From Comamonadaceae bacterium UBA2334 (GTDB taxonomy: Bacteria > Pseudomonadota > Gammaproteobacteria > Burkholderiales > Burkholderiaceae_C), in contig DDUQ01000142.1 of NCBI GenBank assembly GCA_002344885.1, positions 1 to 56,382 of the forward strand: a stretch of DNA of 56,382 nt, in the 5' to 3' direction. The translations under genes were made by a program, and so were the position numbers. The notes under the pieces are model-generated. The model saw nothing but the letters and a program-made list of their open reading frames with translations. It searched no databases and was not told the origin of the DNA. Every line of letters begins with the position of its first letter. The first letter of the stretch is position 1. This document shows, one piece after another, positions 41,274 through 49,868 of this stretch.

Positions 41274-42554
41274 TCAATCAAAGCCGAAGAGGTCGTTTTC
41301 GTTTGAAGTGTGCGCTGTTGCAGCCGCTGACGTTGGACGTGGTGCGTCGGCCACGGGCTGTCCATGGGCATCCAGCTTGCACAGGCCTGCTGCGCGCACG
41401 CCCAGCAGCCGGATGGGGCGAGCCAGCGGGGCCCGCTTGAGGGCCTGTCCGGCTGCGTGGCGCAAATCGGCCGCGTGTCGGACCGGCGTGGCCAAGGTGT
41501 GGTCGCGGGTCACCACCTTGAAGTCGGGAAGGCGGAGCTTGATGCCGATGGTCCTGGCCGCGTAGCCCTTGCGGTGCAGGTCGTCGGCCACCTGTTCGCA
41601 CAGCCGGGTGAAGATGGCGCCCAGCTCTGCCTTGTCGCGCACCGCATGCAGGTCGCGCTCGAACGTGGTTTCCCGGCTGATGCTGACGGGTTCGCTCTCG
41701 GTGACCACCGGGCGGGTGTCCCGCCCCCAGGCGGCTTCGTGCAACCAGGGGCCATAGGTGGGGCCGAAGTGCTCCCGCAGCCAGGTCGGTTCGCGTGCAG
41801 CAAGGTCGCCTATGGTGTGTATGCCGTGGCTTGCCAGGCGTGTTTCAGCCTTGGGGCCGATGCCGTTGACCTTGCGGCAGGGCAGGGGCCAGATCAGGGT
41901 CTGCAGGTCGGTTTCGTGCACGATGGCAATGCCGTTGGGCTTGTTGAACTCGCTGGCCATTTTGGCCAGCAGCTTGTTGGGCGCCACCCCCACCGAGCAG
42001 GTCAAGCCCGTGGCGTCAAAAATGCTTTTCTGAATCAGCCGGGCCAGCACGCGTCCGCCTTCCCGGTGGCCACCGGGCACGTCGGTGAAGTCGATGTACA
42101 CCTCATCCACCCCCCGGTCTTCCATGACAGGTGCGATGTCGGTGATGACGGCCTTGAACGCCCGGGAAAAACGCCGGTACTCGTCGAAGTCAACTGGCAG
42201 CAGGATGGCGTTGGGGCACAAGCGGGCGGCCTTCATCAGACCCATGGCCGACCCCACGCCGAACTGGCGGGCGGCGTAGGTGGCCGTGGTGATCACGCCC
42301 CGCCCGGTGTAGCCGGACAGGCGGGGGAACAGGTCGACAGGCATGCGGCCGAGGTCAGCCGGTCCCCAGTCCTGATCGGGATGGCGTTGGCGGGCCAGTG
42401 CCAGGGCATCGGTGTCAAAGGCCACACTGCGACGCTTGCCACCGCCAATGACCACCGGCAAACCCTTGAGCTGTGGGTAGCGCAGCAGTTCGACCGACGC
42501 GTAGAACGCGTCCATGTCCAGGTGGGCAATGCGGCGGTTGTGTTCAGCCGGCAT
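41274..42554 (-). CDS. dinB: DNA polymerase IV (Y-family)
   Basis: 426 residues from ATG at 42554 (MPAEHNRRIAHLDMDAFYAS). Error-prone translesion polymerase. Active-site acids in HLDMDAFYAS and RGVDEVYIDF (family SxDE Ser reads Gly). Finger segment ITTATYAARQFGVGSAM. C-terminal clamp-binding motif ENDLFGF. Its start overlaps the 3' end of the amidotransferase gene by 11 bases, so the two are probably co-expressed. Confidence 0.95.
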   Translation of the reverse strand: MPAEHNRRIAHLDMDAFYASVELLRYPQLKGLPVVIGGGKRRSVAFDTDALALARQRHPDQDWGPADLGRMPVDLFPRLSGYTGRGVITTATYAARQFGVGSAMGLMKAARLCPNAILLPVDFDEYRRFSRAFKAVITDIAPVMEDRGVDEVYIDFTDVPGGHREGGRVLARLIQKSIFDATGLTCSVGVAPNKLLAKMASEFNKPNGIAIVHETDLQTLIWPLPCRKVNGIGPKAETRLASHGIHTIGDLAAREPTWLREHFGPTYGPWLHEAAWGRDTRPVVTESEPVSISRETTFERDLHAVRDKAELGAIFTRLCEQVADDLHRKGYAARTIGIKLRLPDFKVVTRDHTLATPVRHAADLRHAAGQALKRAPLARPIRLLGVRAAGLCKLDAHGQPVADAPRPTSAAATAHTSNENDLFGFD

Positions 42555-43314
42555 GGGTGCGAGGGGTGGCCTCGCTGGCCAGGTGCGCAAACCGCGCCAG
42601 CAGGCTGGCTGCTTCGGGCGTGGGTTGCACGCCCTCGTTCAGGCCGTGAATGGATTCGCCCTGCCGGGCCAATGCGCCACTGAGGTGTTCGATGTAGGCC
42701 CGGGTGGCGTCGATGTCGAATTCCGGGTGGAACTGTACGCCCCAGGCGCACTTGCCCACCCGAAAGGCGTGGTGTGGCTCGAAGCGGTTGTACGCCAGGT
42801 GCACGGCGCCGGCGGGCAGCTCAATGACCGATTGCCGGTGCGACACTTGCGCGGGCCAGTGACTGGGCAGCACCGAAAACAGTGGGTCGGTGTCGTCATC
42901 GTGGGTGAGCCAGATGTCGGTGGTGCCCACTTCCAGTCCCTCGGGGTGATCTGCCACCGTGCCACCCATGGCATGGGCCAGCAACTGGTGGCCGTAGCAG
43001 ATGCCCAGCACCGGCAAGTCGGCTTCGACCGCGTCGCGCAGCCAGCAGGCGGTGTGTTCGCTCCAGCCCTCGCGGTCGGTCACCATGGCATGCGACCCTG
43101 TGATCACCACCCCGCCCAAAGGCCATTCTTGTGGGGCGCGGGCGCGCACCGGGGGCAGCACGTCACCCTGGCGAGGGTCACACACCTCGATGTCGAGCAT
43201 GCGACCCGATTTGCGCAGGCCGTGTGCAATCCAGTCTTCGAAATCACCATATGCCGCGCGCACATGCGGCAGGGTGTCGCCCAGTTTGATGATGAGCAGG
43301 CGGGTAACAGTCAT
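42544..43314 (-). CDS. Class I glutamine amidotransferase-like protein
   Basis: 256 residues. GATase1 fold with nucleophile Cys in GICYGHQLLAHAMGG and the His-Glu pair in GVQFHPEF. It resembles the stand-alone GMP synthase-like amidotransferases. No synthetase domain is attached or adjacent. Overlaps dinB start. Reaction unknown; it may simply hydrolyse glutamine derivatives such as gamma-glutamyl compounds. Confidence 0.9.
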   Translation of the reverse strand: MTVTRLLIIKLGDTLPHVRAAYGDFEDWIAHGLRKSGRMLDIEVCDPRQGDVLPPVRARAPQEWPLGGVVITGSHAMVTDREGWSEHTACWLRDAVEADLPVLGICYGHQLLAHAMGGTVADHPEGLEVGTTDIWLTHDDDTDPLFSVLPSHWPAQVSHRQSVIELPAGAVHLAYNRFEPHHAFRVGKCAWGVQFHPEFDIDATRAYIEHLSGALARQGESIHGLNEGVQPTPEAASLLARFAHLASEATPRTHAG

Positions 43315-43338
43315 GGGTGAGGCAGGGTCGGAAAGGGG

Positions 43339-44526
43339 TCAATGGTCGGTGGGTGGGCCGTTGTCGGCGTCTGTCGGCATGGCGTGATCGGCCAGCCATT
43401 GGCGGGCATCGTCAGGCAAATGATGCCAGCATGATGCCAAGGGCGCGGGCAGCAGGCCTGCTTCGTCCAGCGACTTCAGCCGGGCGGCCTCCTGCGCCAC
43501 AGCCAGCAACTCGCTGCTTTGCGGCCATTGGAAGCGGGCCATCGGGTCCATCTGGGCGGTCAGGGTGCCCACCACGTTGTCGGGCAGCTCCCATCTGGCA
43601 GCCACGCGGTGTGACAGCAGGGCCACGGTGTGGGCCACGTCCTGGGCGGCCTGGTTGTCGCCTGTGGCATCGGGTGCTTCGCCCACCGGCAAGTTGCTCG
43701 GCCCCAGGCCGTGCGCGTCGTGTCGGGCAAGGTGAGCCATGCGGTCTGCCATGCGCAGTGCCACCACATGGCCGATGTTGAGGGCCAGGCCCGACAGGAA
43801 GGCTTCAAACGGGTCCACGCCCCGCGCTGTAGCCAAGTCGCGGCTGATGCGGGCGCACGTTTCACCAATGCCCCAGGCCTTTGCGGCACCGGCCTGCACC
43901 AGCGGGCCGGCATCGGCCCCCAGCACAGGGCGGAACGCGACGCGTGCAATCAGCATGCGCAAGCCGTGGTTGCCCAGCAAACGCACGGCATCCTCGGTCT
44001 GTGTGACTTTGTCGGTGCGTTGAAACAGCGCGCTGTTGGCTTCTTTGAGGGCCTCTGCCAGCAGGGTCACATCCTGCTCGATCAGCCGGGCCAGCTCATG
44101 AGCCGAGCTGTGCTCGTCCCGCAAACTGCGCAACAGGCCTGGCAGCACCATGGGGACCCGCGGCACCCAGTCGGCTGCACGTGTCGTGTCCAGACTGATG
44201 CGCTCGATGGCATCTGCCAAGGTGGGCAGGGTCCAGCCGCCGGTGGCGGGTGTTTGACCGTGTGCGGTCAGCAGGCCAAACACCCATTTGGTGGCCGTGG
44301 TCTGCACGTTGAAATCAGCCAGCGCGTCGGTGGGTGTCGCCGGTACCTGGGGTACGCTGACTGAACCTGGGGACGTTGCAGCAGGGGCGTTTGGATCAAC
44401 GGGTGCGCCGCCGGCTGCAGCAGGCGCGGCATGCCCTGGCGCGTGCCCTGACATGTGCGGCACCGTAGGCGAGACCTGCGCTTGTGCTGTCGGGGGCCTC
44501 AGGAGTTGGCGAAACCAGTTGAACAT
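43339..44526 (-). CDS. HDOD domain protein
   Basis: 395 residues. N-terminal ~75 residues are Pro/Ala-rich and probably disordered. A HDOD domain follows: VPMVLPGLLRSLRDEHSSAHELARLIEQDVTLLAEALKEANSALFQ is its start, then AVRLLGNHGLRMLI. HDOD proteins regulate signalling without HD catalysis. It precedes the amidotransferase gene by about 24 bases. Confidence 0.88.
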   Translation of the reverse strand: MFNWFRQLLRPPTAQAQVSPTVPHMSGHAPGHAAPAAAGGAPVDPNAPAATSPGSVSVPQVPATPTDALADFNVQTTATKWVFGLLTAHGQTPATGGWTLPTLADAIERISLDTTRAADWVPRVPMVLPGLLRSLRDEHSSAHELARLIEQDVTLLAEALKEANSALFQRTDKVTQTEDAVRLLGNHGLRMLIARVAFRPVLGADAGPLVQAGAAKAWGIGETCARISRDLATARGVDPFEAFLSGLALNIGHVVALRMADRMAHLARHDAHGLGPSNLPVGEAPDATGDNQAAQDVAHTVALLSHRVAARWELPDNVVGTLTAQMDPMARFQWPQSSELLAVAQEAARLKSLDEAGLLPAPLASCWHHLPDDARQWLADHAMPTDADNGPPTDH

Positions 44527-44563
44527 GTTGCAACGTGTCGGTTGGTGGCGAAAAAAGGCCGCT

Positions 44564-45025
44564 TCAGTCTGGCAAGGCTGCGCGCCACCGGTTGTCCCAA
44601 TCCACCGATGGGCGCTGTGACCAGTGTGCGGCGTCTGCCGGGCCGGACGCGTGCATCAGGGTTTGCAGCAAGCGCCTGTCCCGCTTGGTGGGCCGACCTT
44701 GGGGTTGGGACAGGGCTGGTTCAGGGGCCAGGCGGCGCATTTCGGCTGCGGCCATGCGGGCTTGCAGGCTTTCGGGTGTTTCGGTGTACAGGGTTTGCGC
44801 CACGGGGGCAGGCCCGCGTACGTCGCTCAGGGCCAGCACCTGCACGGTGCGCACTGTGTGGCCCGCTTTCACCGTCACCCGATCGCCCACGCGCAACTCT
44901 CGCGAGGGCTTGATCACCTGGTCGTTGACCTGCACACGGCCCTTGTTCAGCTCGTCAGTGGCGAGCGAACGTGTTTTGTAGAACCGGGCGGCCCAGAGCC
45001 ATTTGTCGATGCGCAGTCTGTCCAT
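44564..45025 (-). CDS. hslR: Ribosome-associated heat shock protein Hsp15 homologue
   Basis: 153 residues. An S4 RNA-binding domain at the N-terminus (RIDKWLWAARFYKTRSLATDE and GRVQVNDQVIKPSRELRVGD) with a charged C-terminal extension. Hsp15 binds stalled 50S subunits with a free nascent chain. ATG at 45025; the 225-base gap to aroB holds no other gene that I can see. Confidence 0.9.
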   Translation of the reverse strand: MDRLRIDKWLWAARFYKTRSLATDELNKGRVQVNDQVIKPSRELRVGDRVTVKAGHTVRTVQVLALSDVRGPAPVAQTLYTETPESLQARMAAAEMRRLAPEPALSQPQGRPTKRDRRLLQTLMHASGPADAAHWSQRPSVDWDNRWRAALPD

Positions 45026-45250
45026 GGATGCGCAGTATGCTCCGAGTGGCTGTGGCCTGCTGCCGGCGGTGATGGGAAGGCCGAAGTCAAGGGTGAAACT
45101 GACAGGCGAGAGTGATGGGCACGCGCAACAGCTGGCTGGGCTCGCCCTACACTTGGCACCATGACTTTCACTTCGACCCCCATTGCCCTGACTCCTTTCC
45201 AGCCTGGTGACACAACCGGGCAGCCTTTGGCCGCACAGTCAACGGGTGGC

Positions 45251-46378
45251 ATGCCGCCTCAGACCGTGCACATCGATCTGGGTGATCGCAGTTACCCGAT
45301 CCTCATCGGTCCGGGTCTGCTCGATGATGCGGCCACGTTTGCAGCCTGTCCCAAGGCCGCCCAGGCATTGATCGTGACGAATGTGACTGTGGGTCCTTTG
45401 TATGCCCAGCGCTTGGTGAACAAAATTTCACAGCGATACAAACAGGTAGATGTGCTGGCGTTGCCAGATGGGGAGGCTTACAAAGACCAGGCCACGCTCA
45501 ACCTGATCTACGACCGGCTGCTGGGCAGCACCGCAGACCGCAAAACCGTGCTGTACGCCCTGGGGGGCGGTGTGGTGGGCGACATGACCGGCTTTGCCGC
45601 CGCCTGCTACATGCGTGGTGTGCCGTTTGTGCAGGTGCCCACCACTTTGTTGTCGCAGGTGGACAGCAGCGTGGGTGGCAAAACTGCCATCAACCACCCG
45701 CTGGGCAAGAACATGATCGGTGCGTTCTACCAACCGCAGCAGGTGGTGTGCGACCTGTCCGCACTGAGCACCCTGCCCGACCGTGAGCTGAGTGCGGGCC
45801 TGGCTGAAGTCATCAAGTACGGCCCGATTGCCGACATGGTGTTTTTTGACTGGATCGAGACCCACCTGCCCGCCCTGATGGCCCGCGACCCGCAGGCACT
45901 GGCCACGGCCGTGCGGCGCAGCTGCGAGATCAAGGCCTGGGTGGTAGGACAGGATGAAAAAGAGGGGGGCATCCGCGCCATCCTGAACTTCGGTCACACC
46001 TTTGGCCATGCCATCGAGGCAGGCTTGGGCTATGGCGAGTGGTTGCACGGCGAAGCAGTGGGCTGCGGCATGGTGATGGCGGCCCGCCTGAGCCAGCGTA
46101 TGGGCCATGTGGACGATGCCTTTGTTCAACGCCTCACGCGCCTGGTGCAAGCCGCCGGACTGCCGGTGGTGGGCCCTGACCTGGGTGCCGACCGCTACCT
46201 GCAACTCATGCGCGGCGACAAAAAGAGCGAGGGTGGCGACATCAAGTTCGTGCTCATAGGCGATGCGCCGCTGGCGTCAGGCGGCCAAGGCCCCGGCGTG
46301 GCCGTGACCGCCAAGGCACCCGAGGCGGTGGTGCGTGAGGTTTTGGCGGCGTCGATTGACAGTTCCGCTCGAAACTGA
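45251..46378 (+). CDS. aroB: 3-dehydroquinate synthase
   Basis: 375 residues from ATG 45251; an upstream in-frame ATG at 45161 would add 30 residues, but family alignment (TVHIDLGDRSYPILIG) and a GGGTGG site favour 45251. Second step of the shikimate pathway. NAD-binding GGGVVGDMTGFAAAC, Lys in AEVIKYGP and zinc ligands in NFGHTFGHAIE. dgt follows by 39 bases. Confidence 0.95.
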   Translation: MPPQTVHIDLGDRSYPILIGPGLLDDAATFAACPKAAQALIVTNVTVGPLYAQRLVNKISQRYKQVDVLALPDGEAYKDQATLNLIYDRLLGSTADRKTVLYALGGGVVGDMTGFAAACYMRGVPFVQVPTTLLSQVDSSVGGKTAINHPLGKNMIGAFYQPQQVVCDLSALSTLPDRELSAGLAEVIKYGPIADMVFFDWIETHLPALMARDPQALATAVRRSCEIKAWVVGQDEKEGGIRAILNFGHTFGHAIEAGLGYGEWLHGEAVGCGMVMAARLSQRMGHVDDAFVQRLTRLVQAAGLPVVGPDLGADRYLQLMRGDKKSEGGDIKFVLIGDAPLASGGQGPGVAVTAKAPEAVVREVLAASIDSSARN

Positions 46379-46417
46379 CGGCCCCGCTCCCAACCCATCC
46401 CCTCACCGACACACCCC

Positions 46418-47554
46418 ATGACCCACCCGCCCCTGGCTGCTTTTGCGTCTGACCCTGCCTTCACGCGGGGCCGCCGGTTTGCCGAGCCGGGTGCGCCCAC
46501 GCGAAACGCCTTTCAGCGCGACCGGGATCGCATCGTGCACAGCACGGCGTTTCGTCGCCTGGTCTACAAAACCCAGGTGTTTCTGAACCACGAGGGTGAC
46601 CTGTTCCGCACGCGCCTGACGCACAGCCTCGAGGTGGCGCAACTTGGTCGCAGCATTGCGCGTACGCTGGGTCTGCACGAAGACCTGGTGGAGGCCATTG
46701 CCCTGGCGCATGACCTGGGGCACACGCCCTTTGGCCATGCCGGGCAGGATGCGCTGCATGCCTGCATGCGCGAGCATGGCGGGTTCGAGCACAACCTGCA
46801 AAGTCTGCGTGTGGTCGATGCGCTCGAAGAACGTTACCCGGCTTTCGACGGGCTGAACCTGTGTTTCGAGACCCGGGAAGGGATCCTCAAGCATTGCTCG
46901 CGTGCCCACGCCGAGGCACTCGAAGCCCTTGAGCCCGGCGGTGTGGCGCAGCGTTTTCTGCTGGGGCACGCGCCTACGCTGGAAGCGCAGTTGTGCAACC
47001 TTGCCGATGAAATTGCCTACAACGCCCACGATGTGGACGATGGCGTGCGCTCAGGGCTCATCACACTGGAGCAGGTGGCCACCGTGCCGCTGTTCGGGCG
47101 GTTCATGGCCGATGCGCTGTTGGCCCATCCCACGCTCAAGGGGCGGCGACTGTTGTTCGAGTCGATCCGCCTGATGCTCAGTGCGCAGGTCTACGATGTG
47201 ATTGCCGCCACGCAAGCCGCTGTGGCCGATGCCGGGGTCGGCAATCTCACAGAAGCAAGGCAGGCGGGTCGACTGGTGCGGTTTTCCGATGACATGCTGG
47301 CACAGTCCTCGGCGCTCAAGCGTTTTCTGTTCCAGAACCTGTACCGGCATCCACGGGTCACGGACTCCATGGATCGGGCCTCACGGGTGGTCACAGACCT
47401 GTTTGCCCTCTACGTGGACCAGCCCCCGCCGCCCGTTGTGCGGCGTGAGGGCGACAGCATGCAGCGTGCGGTGGCCGATTACATTGCGGGCATGACCGAT
47501 CGGTTTGCGCTGTCGGTTCACCGCGAATGGAGTGGACAATCGCTGTTTGAATGA
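46418..47554 (+). CDS. Deoxyguanosinetriphosphate triphosphohydrolase-like protein
   Basis: 378 residues. HD-domain dNTPase: RLTHSLEVAQLGR, then AHDLGHTPFGHAGQDAL with the metal-binding H..HD..D set. It hydrolyses dGTP or other dNTPs to deoxynucleoside and triphosphate. The family type 2 (dGTPase-like) fits length and motifs. Follows aroB in the same orientation. Confidence 0.93.
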   Translation: MTHPPLAAFASDPAFTRGRRFAEPGAPTRNAFQRDRDRIVHSTAFRRLVYKTQVFLNHEGDLFRTRLTHSLEVAQLGRSIARTLGLHEDLVEAIALAHDLGHTPFGHAGQDALHACMREHGGFEHNLQSLRVVDALEERYPAFDGLNLCFETREGILKHCSRAHAEALEALEPGGVAQRFLLGHAPTLEAQLCNLADEIAYNAHDVDDGVRSGLITLEQVATVPLFGRFMADALLAHPTLKGRRLLFESIRLMLSAQVYDVIAATQAAVADAGVGNLTEARQAGRLVRFSDDMLAQSSALKRFLFQNLYRHPRVTDSMDRASRVVTDLFALYVDQPPPPVVRREGDSMQRAVADYIAGMTDRFALSVHREWSGQSLFE

Positions 47555-47600
47555 CAGGTGGCAAGCGTCTTGACAGGGACGATTCAGGGATGATTCTTAC

Positions 47601-48248
47601 ATGAGTTTTTTGCAGCAACTCAAGAGCCAGGCACAGGACCTCCAGGCCAAAGAGGGGCAGGTGGTTCAGCATCTGGACGCCCATGTGACCGCGACGGAGC
47701 AGGCTTGCCAGCGCGTCTGGCACTATTTGTCCGATCTGGCGGCTCAACTCAACATCATCCAGCCGGCATCCCGGGACATCAGTCTGGATGGCAAACACAA
47801 ATGGCCCGCGATGAAGCTGTCGGATTTCCGGTTTGACGCGCGGAAAAAAATCCTGCGCCAACGCGAAGTGACAGAACACCTGGCCTTGGGCTGGCGCATC
47901 GTGCCGGTTGCGCCCACACGGGAAAGGGGCCGCGTCAGCGTCAACTTTCCCCCCGAGCTTGAACGGGTGGAAAACCGCTTGCGGGCAGGGAAAATTCTGC
48001 ATGAACGCCTGGAGCAACGTCACCCTGACACGCACAAACTGCTGGCAGTGGTGTTCGAGCATGACCTGGCCGTGCGGGCAGGCATGGTGTTCACACCCGA
48101 CCACGATCAGGCACGCATGGGGGTCCGCGTGATGTGTGTCAATGGTCTGGTCACCACACAGGTGGACGTGCCTGTCAGCCAGATCGGGACAGCATGGCTG
48201 GACGACCTGGCCAAAGCCGTCGTGGGGCAGCCCAGCAGTTGGGCCTGA
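47601..48248 (+). CDS. Conserved-looking hypothetical protein
   Basis: 215 residues, soluble, no signal peptide. The N-terminus is helical (LKSQAQDLQAKEGQVV). The middle contains DFRFDARKKILRQREVTEHLALGW and a mixed beta segment follows. I do not recognise the family. It begins 46 bases after the dGTPase gene and is followed by 138 bases with no gene that I can see. Confidence 0.65.
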   Translation: MSFLQQLKSQAQDLQAKEGQVVQHLDAHVTATEQACQRVWHYLSDLAAQLNIIQPASRDISLDGKHKWPAMKLSDFRFDARKKILRQREVTEHLALGWRIVPVAPTRERGRVSVNFPPELERVENRLRAGKILHERLEQRHPDTHKLLAVVFEHDLAVRAGMVFTPDHDQARMGVRVMCVNGLVTTQVDVPVSQIGTAWLDDLAKAVVGQPSSWA

Positions 48249-48386
48249 CACGCAGCACGGCCCAGTGTTGCCAAACGGCCAGCGCATGCCGGATTCAGGT
48301 GGATGTTTGACCTGCATCAGACGAGCAATCACACTTTGCATCGATGATCCGACAGATGCCGAACGCTGCCAGCCCTGTTCACGCCC

Positions 48387-49856
48387 ATGAAAGACCTTTT
48401 GCCTGACCAAGCCGAAATGGCGGCCAAGCGTTTGGCCGCCGGGGCCACGGGGCGGTTGTTGCCGTTGGGGCTGGTGGGGCGCACGGTCGCGTGGGTGCTG
48501 TCGATGCTGCTGCTTGTGCTTGCTGCGGGTTGGCTGACCCAGACGGCTCTCGACCGCCTGCGGGCCGATTTGCGTGTGGTGGTGGATGACGAGTTGGACC
48601 AGTTGATGGATGCGTTGCGCCTGGTTCAGCAGACCGAGGCGCTGATCAGTCAGAGCCTGATGTTGTCCCAGGCGCGTACGCACGACGAACGCAAGCGGCT
48701 GATGGTCGATCAGCAGGAGCGCCTGGAATGGATACGCAAGATCACCCGCCAGGTGGCAGCCCAGGCTGTGGTCAGCGGCGATTTGCTGGAGCGGGTGGGG
48801 CGCACGCAGAACCAGTTGGGTGAGGGCACAGCAGGGCTGGACGAGCTGGTGGCGCAGCGTTTGCGGCTGGTGGCCCGACCGGCCGGACGCGCCCACCAGG
48901 AGTTGCTGCAGATTGAAGATGCCATTGCGCGCGCCTCTGCCCGGCAGCGTGAAGTGGGTGCCGAACTGTCGGTGTTGATGGGCTACTTTTCCTCGGACAC
49001 GCGCTCACGCATGCAAGCGCGCATCGGCAAGTTGCACACCGAGATGGGCCGACAGCAGGTGCTGTTGTGGGCGCTCAACGGGGCCACCCTGGTGCTGATA
49101 GTCGTGTTGGGTGTCGTCCTGTACCGCACAGTGGTGTTGCGCATCGTGAAGCTTCAAAAAGCCGTGAGCACCCAGCCCGTGGTGCAAGCCGACATCGACG
49201 TGGTGGGTCACGATGAAATTGCCCTGCTGGCCGAAACGATGCGCCAGTACGTGGAGCGCATCCAGGCCAACGAGGAGCGCCTGCGTCGCACCAACCAGGA
49301 TCTGGCCTACCTGGCTGAACACGACCCGCTGACCCGCCTGGCCAACCGGCGGCATTTCGATGCCGCTTCGCGACGGATGCTGACGGCGCTGAACACGCCC
49401 CTGGCTGTGGCGGTGCTCGATATCGACCATTTCAAGGTGGTCAATGACACCCATGGCCATGATTTTGGGGACCAGGCGCTGGTGCATGTGGCGCACTGCC
49501 TGGGTACCGCCTTGCGTGACCGCGATGTGCTGGCCCGTTTCGGCGGTGAGGAATTTGTGGCGCTGATGCCCGTTGCCGGACTCGATGCTGCGGTTGAAGT
49601 CTGCGAGCGCATGCGCCTGGCGGTGTCCGCACATCCGCTGGCGCATGGCGATGGCGAACCGGTGGCCTTGAAGGTCAGCATCGGTGTGGCCGTCATTGCG
49701 GGCCTGCCGATGCGGGCCGAAGGTGATCTGCCCGCTGCGATGATGCATCTGGCGTTGCAGGCGGCTGATGCGGCGCTCTACCGCGCCAAAAACACCGGGC
49801 GTGACCGGGTGTGCGCCAGCCCCGAGCCCATACCGGCCAGCACCCGTCTGGCCTGA
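48387..49856 (+). CDS. Membrane diguanylate cyclase with periplasmic helical sensor
   Basis: 489 residues from ATG 48387. TM1 at ~33-50, a periplasmic helical domain of about 175 residues, TM2 at ~225-248, HAMP-like segment to ~295, a coiled helix, then a GGDEF domain with GGEEF at 386-390 and I-site RDRD at 377-380. It should make cyclic di-GMP with product inhibition. A peptide-binding protein gene starts 12 bases after its stop. Confidence 0.95.
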   Translation: MKDLLPDQAEMAAKRLAAGATGRLLPLGLVGRTVAWVLSMLLLVLAAGWLTQTALDRLRADLRVVVDDELDQLMDALRLVQQTEALISQSLMLSQARTHDERKRLMVDQQERLEWIRKITRQVAAQAVVSGDLLERVGRTQNQLGEGTAGLDELVAQRLRLVARPAGRAHQELLQIEDAIARASARQREVGAELSVLMGYFSSDTRSRMQARIGKLHTEMGRQQVLLWALNGATLVLIVVLGVVLYRTVVLRIVKLQKAVSTQPVVQADIDVVGHDEIALLAETMRQYVERIQANEERLRRTNQDLAYLAEHDPLTRLANRRHFDAASRRMLTALNTPLAVAVLDIDHFKVVNDTHGHDFGDQALVHVAHCLGTALRDRDVLARFGGEEFVALMPVAGLDAAVEVCERMRLAVSAHPLAHGDGEPVALKVSIGVAVIAGLPMRAEGDLPAAMMHLALQAADAALYRAKNTGRDRVCASPEPIPASTRLA

Positions 49857-49868
49857 AGGAGACTGATC

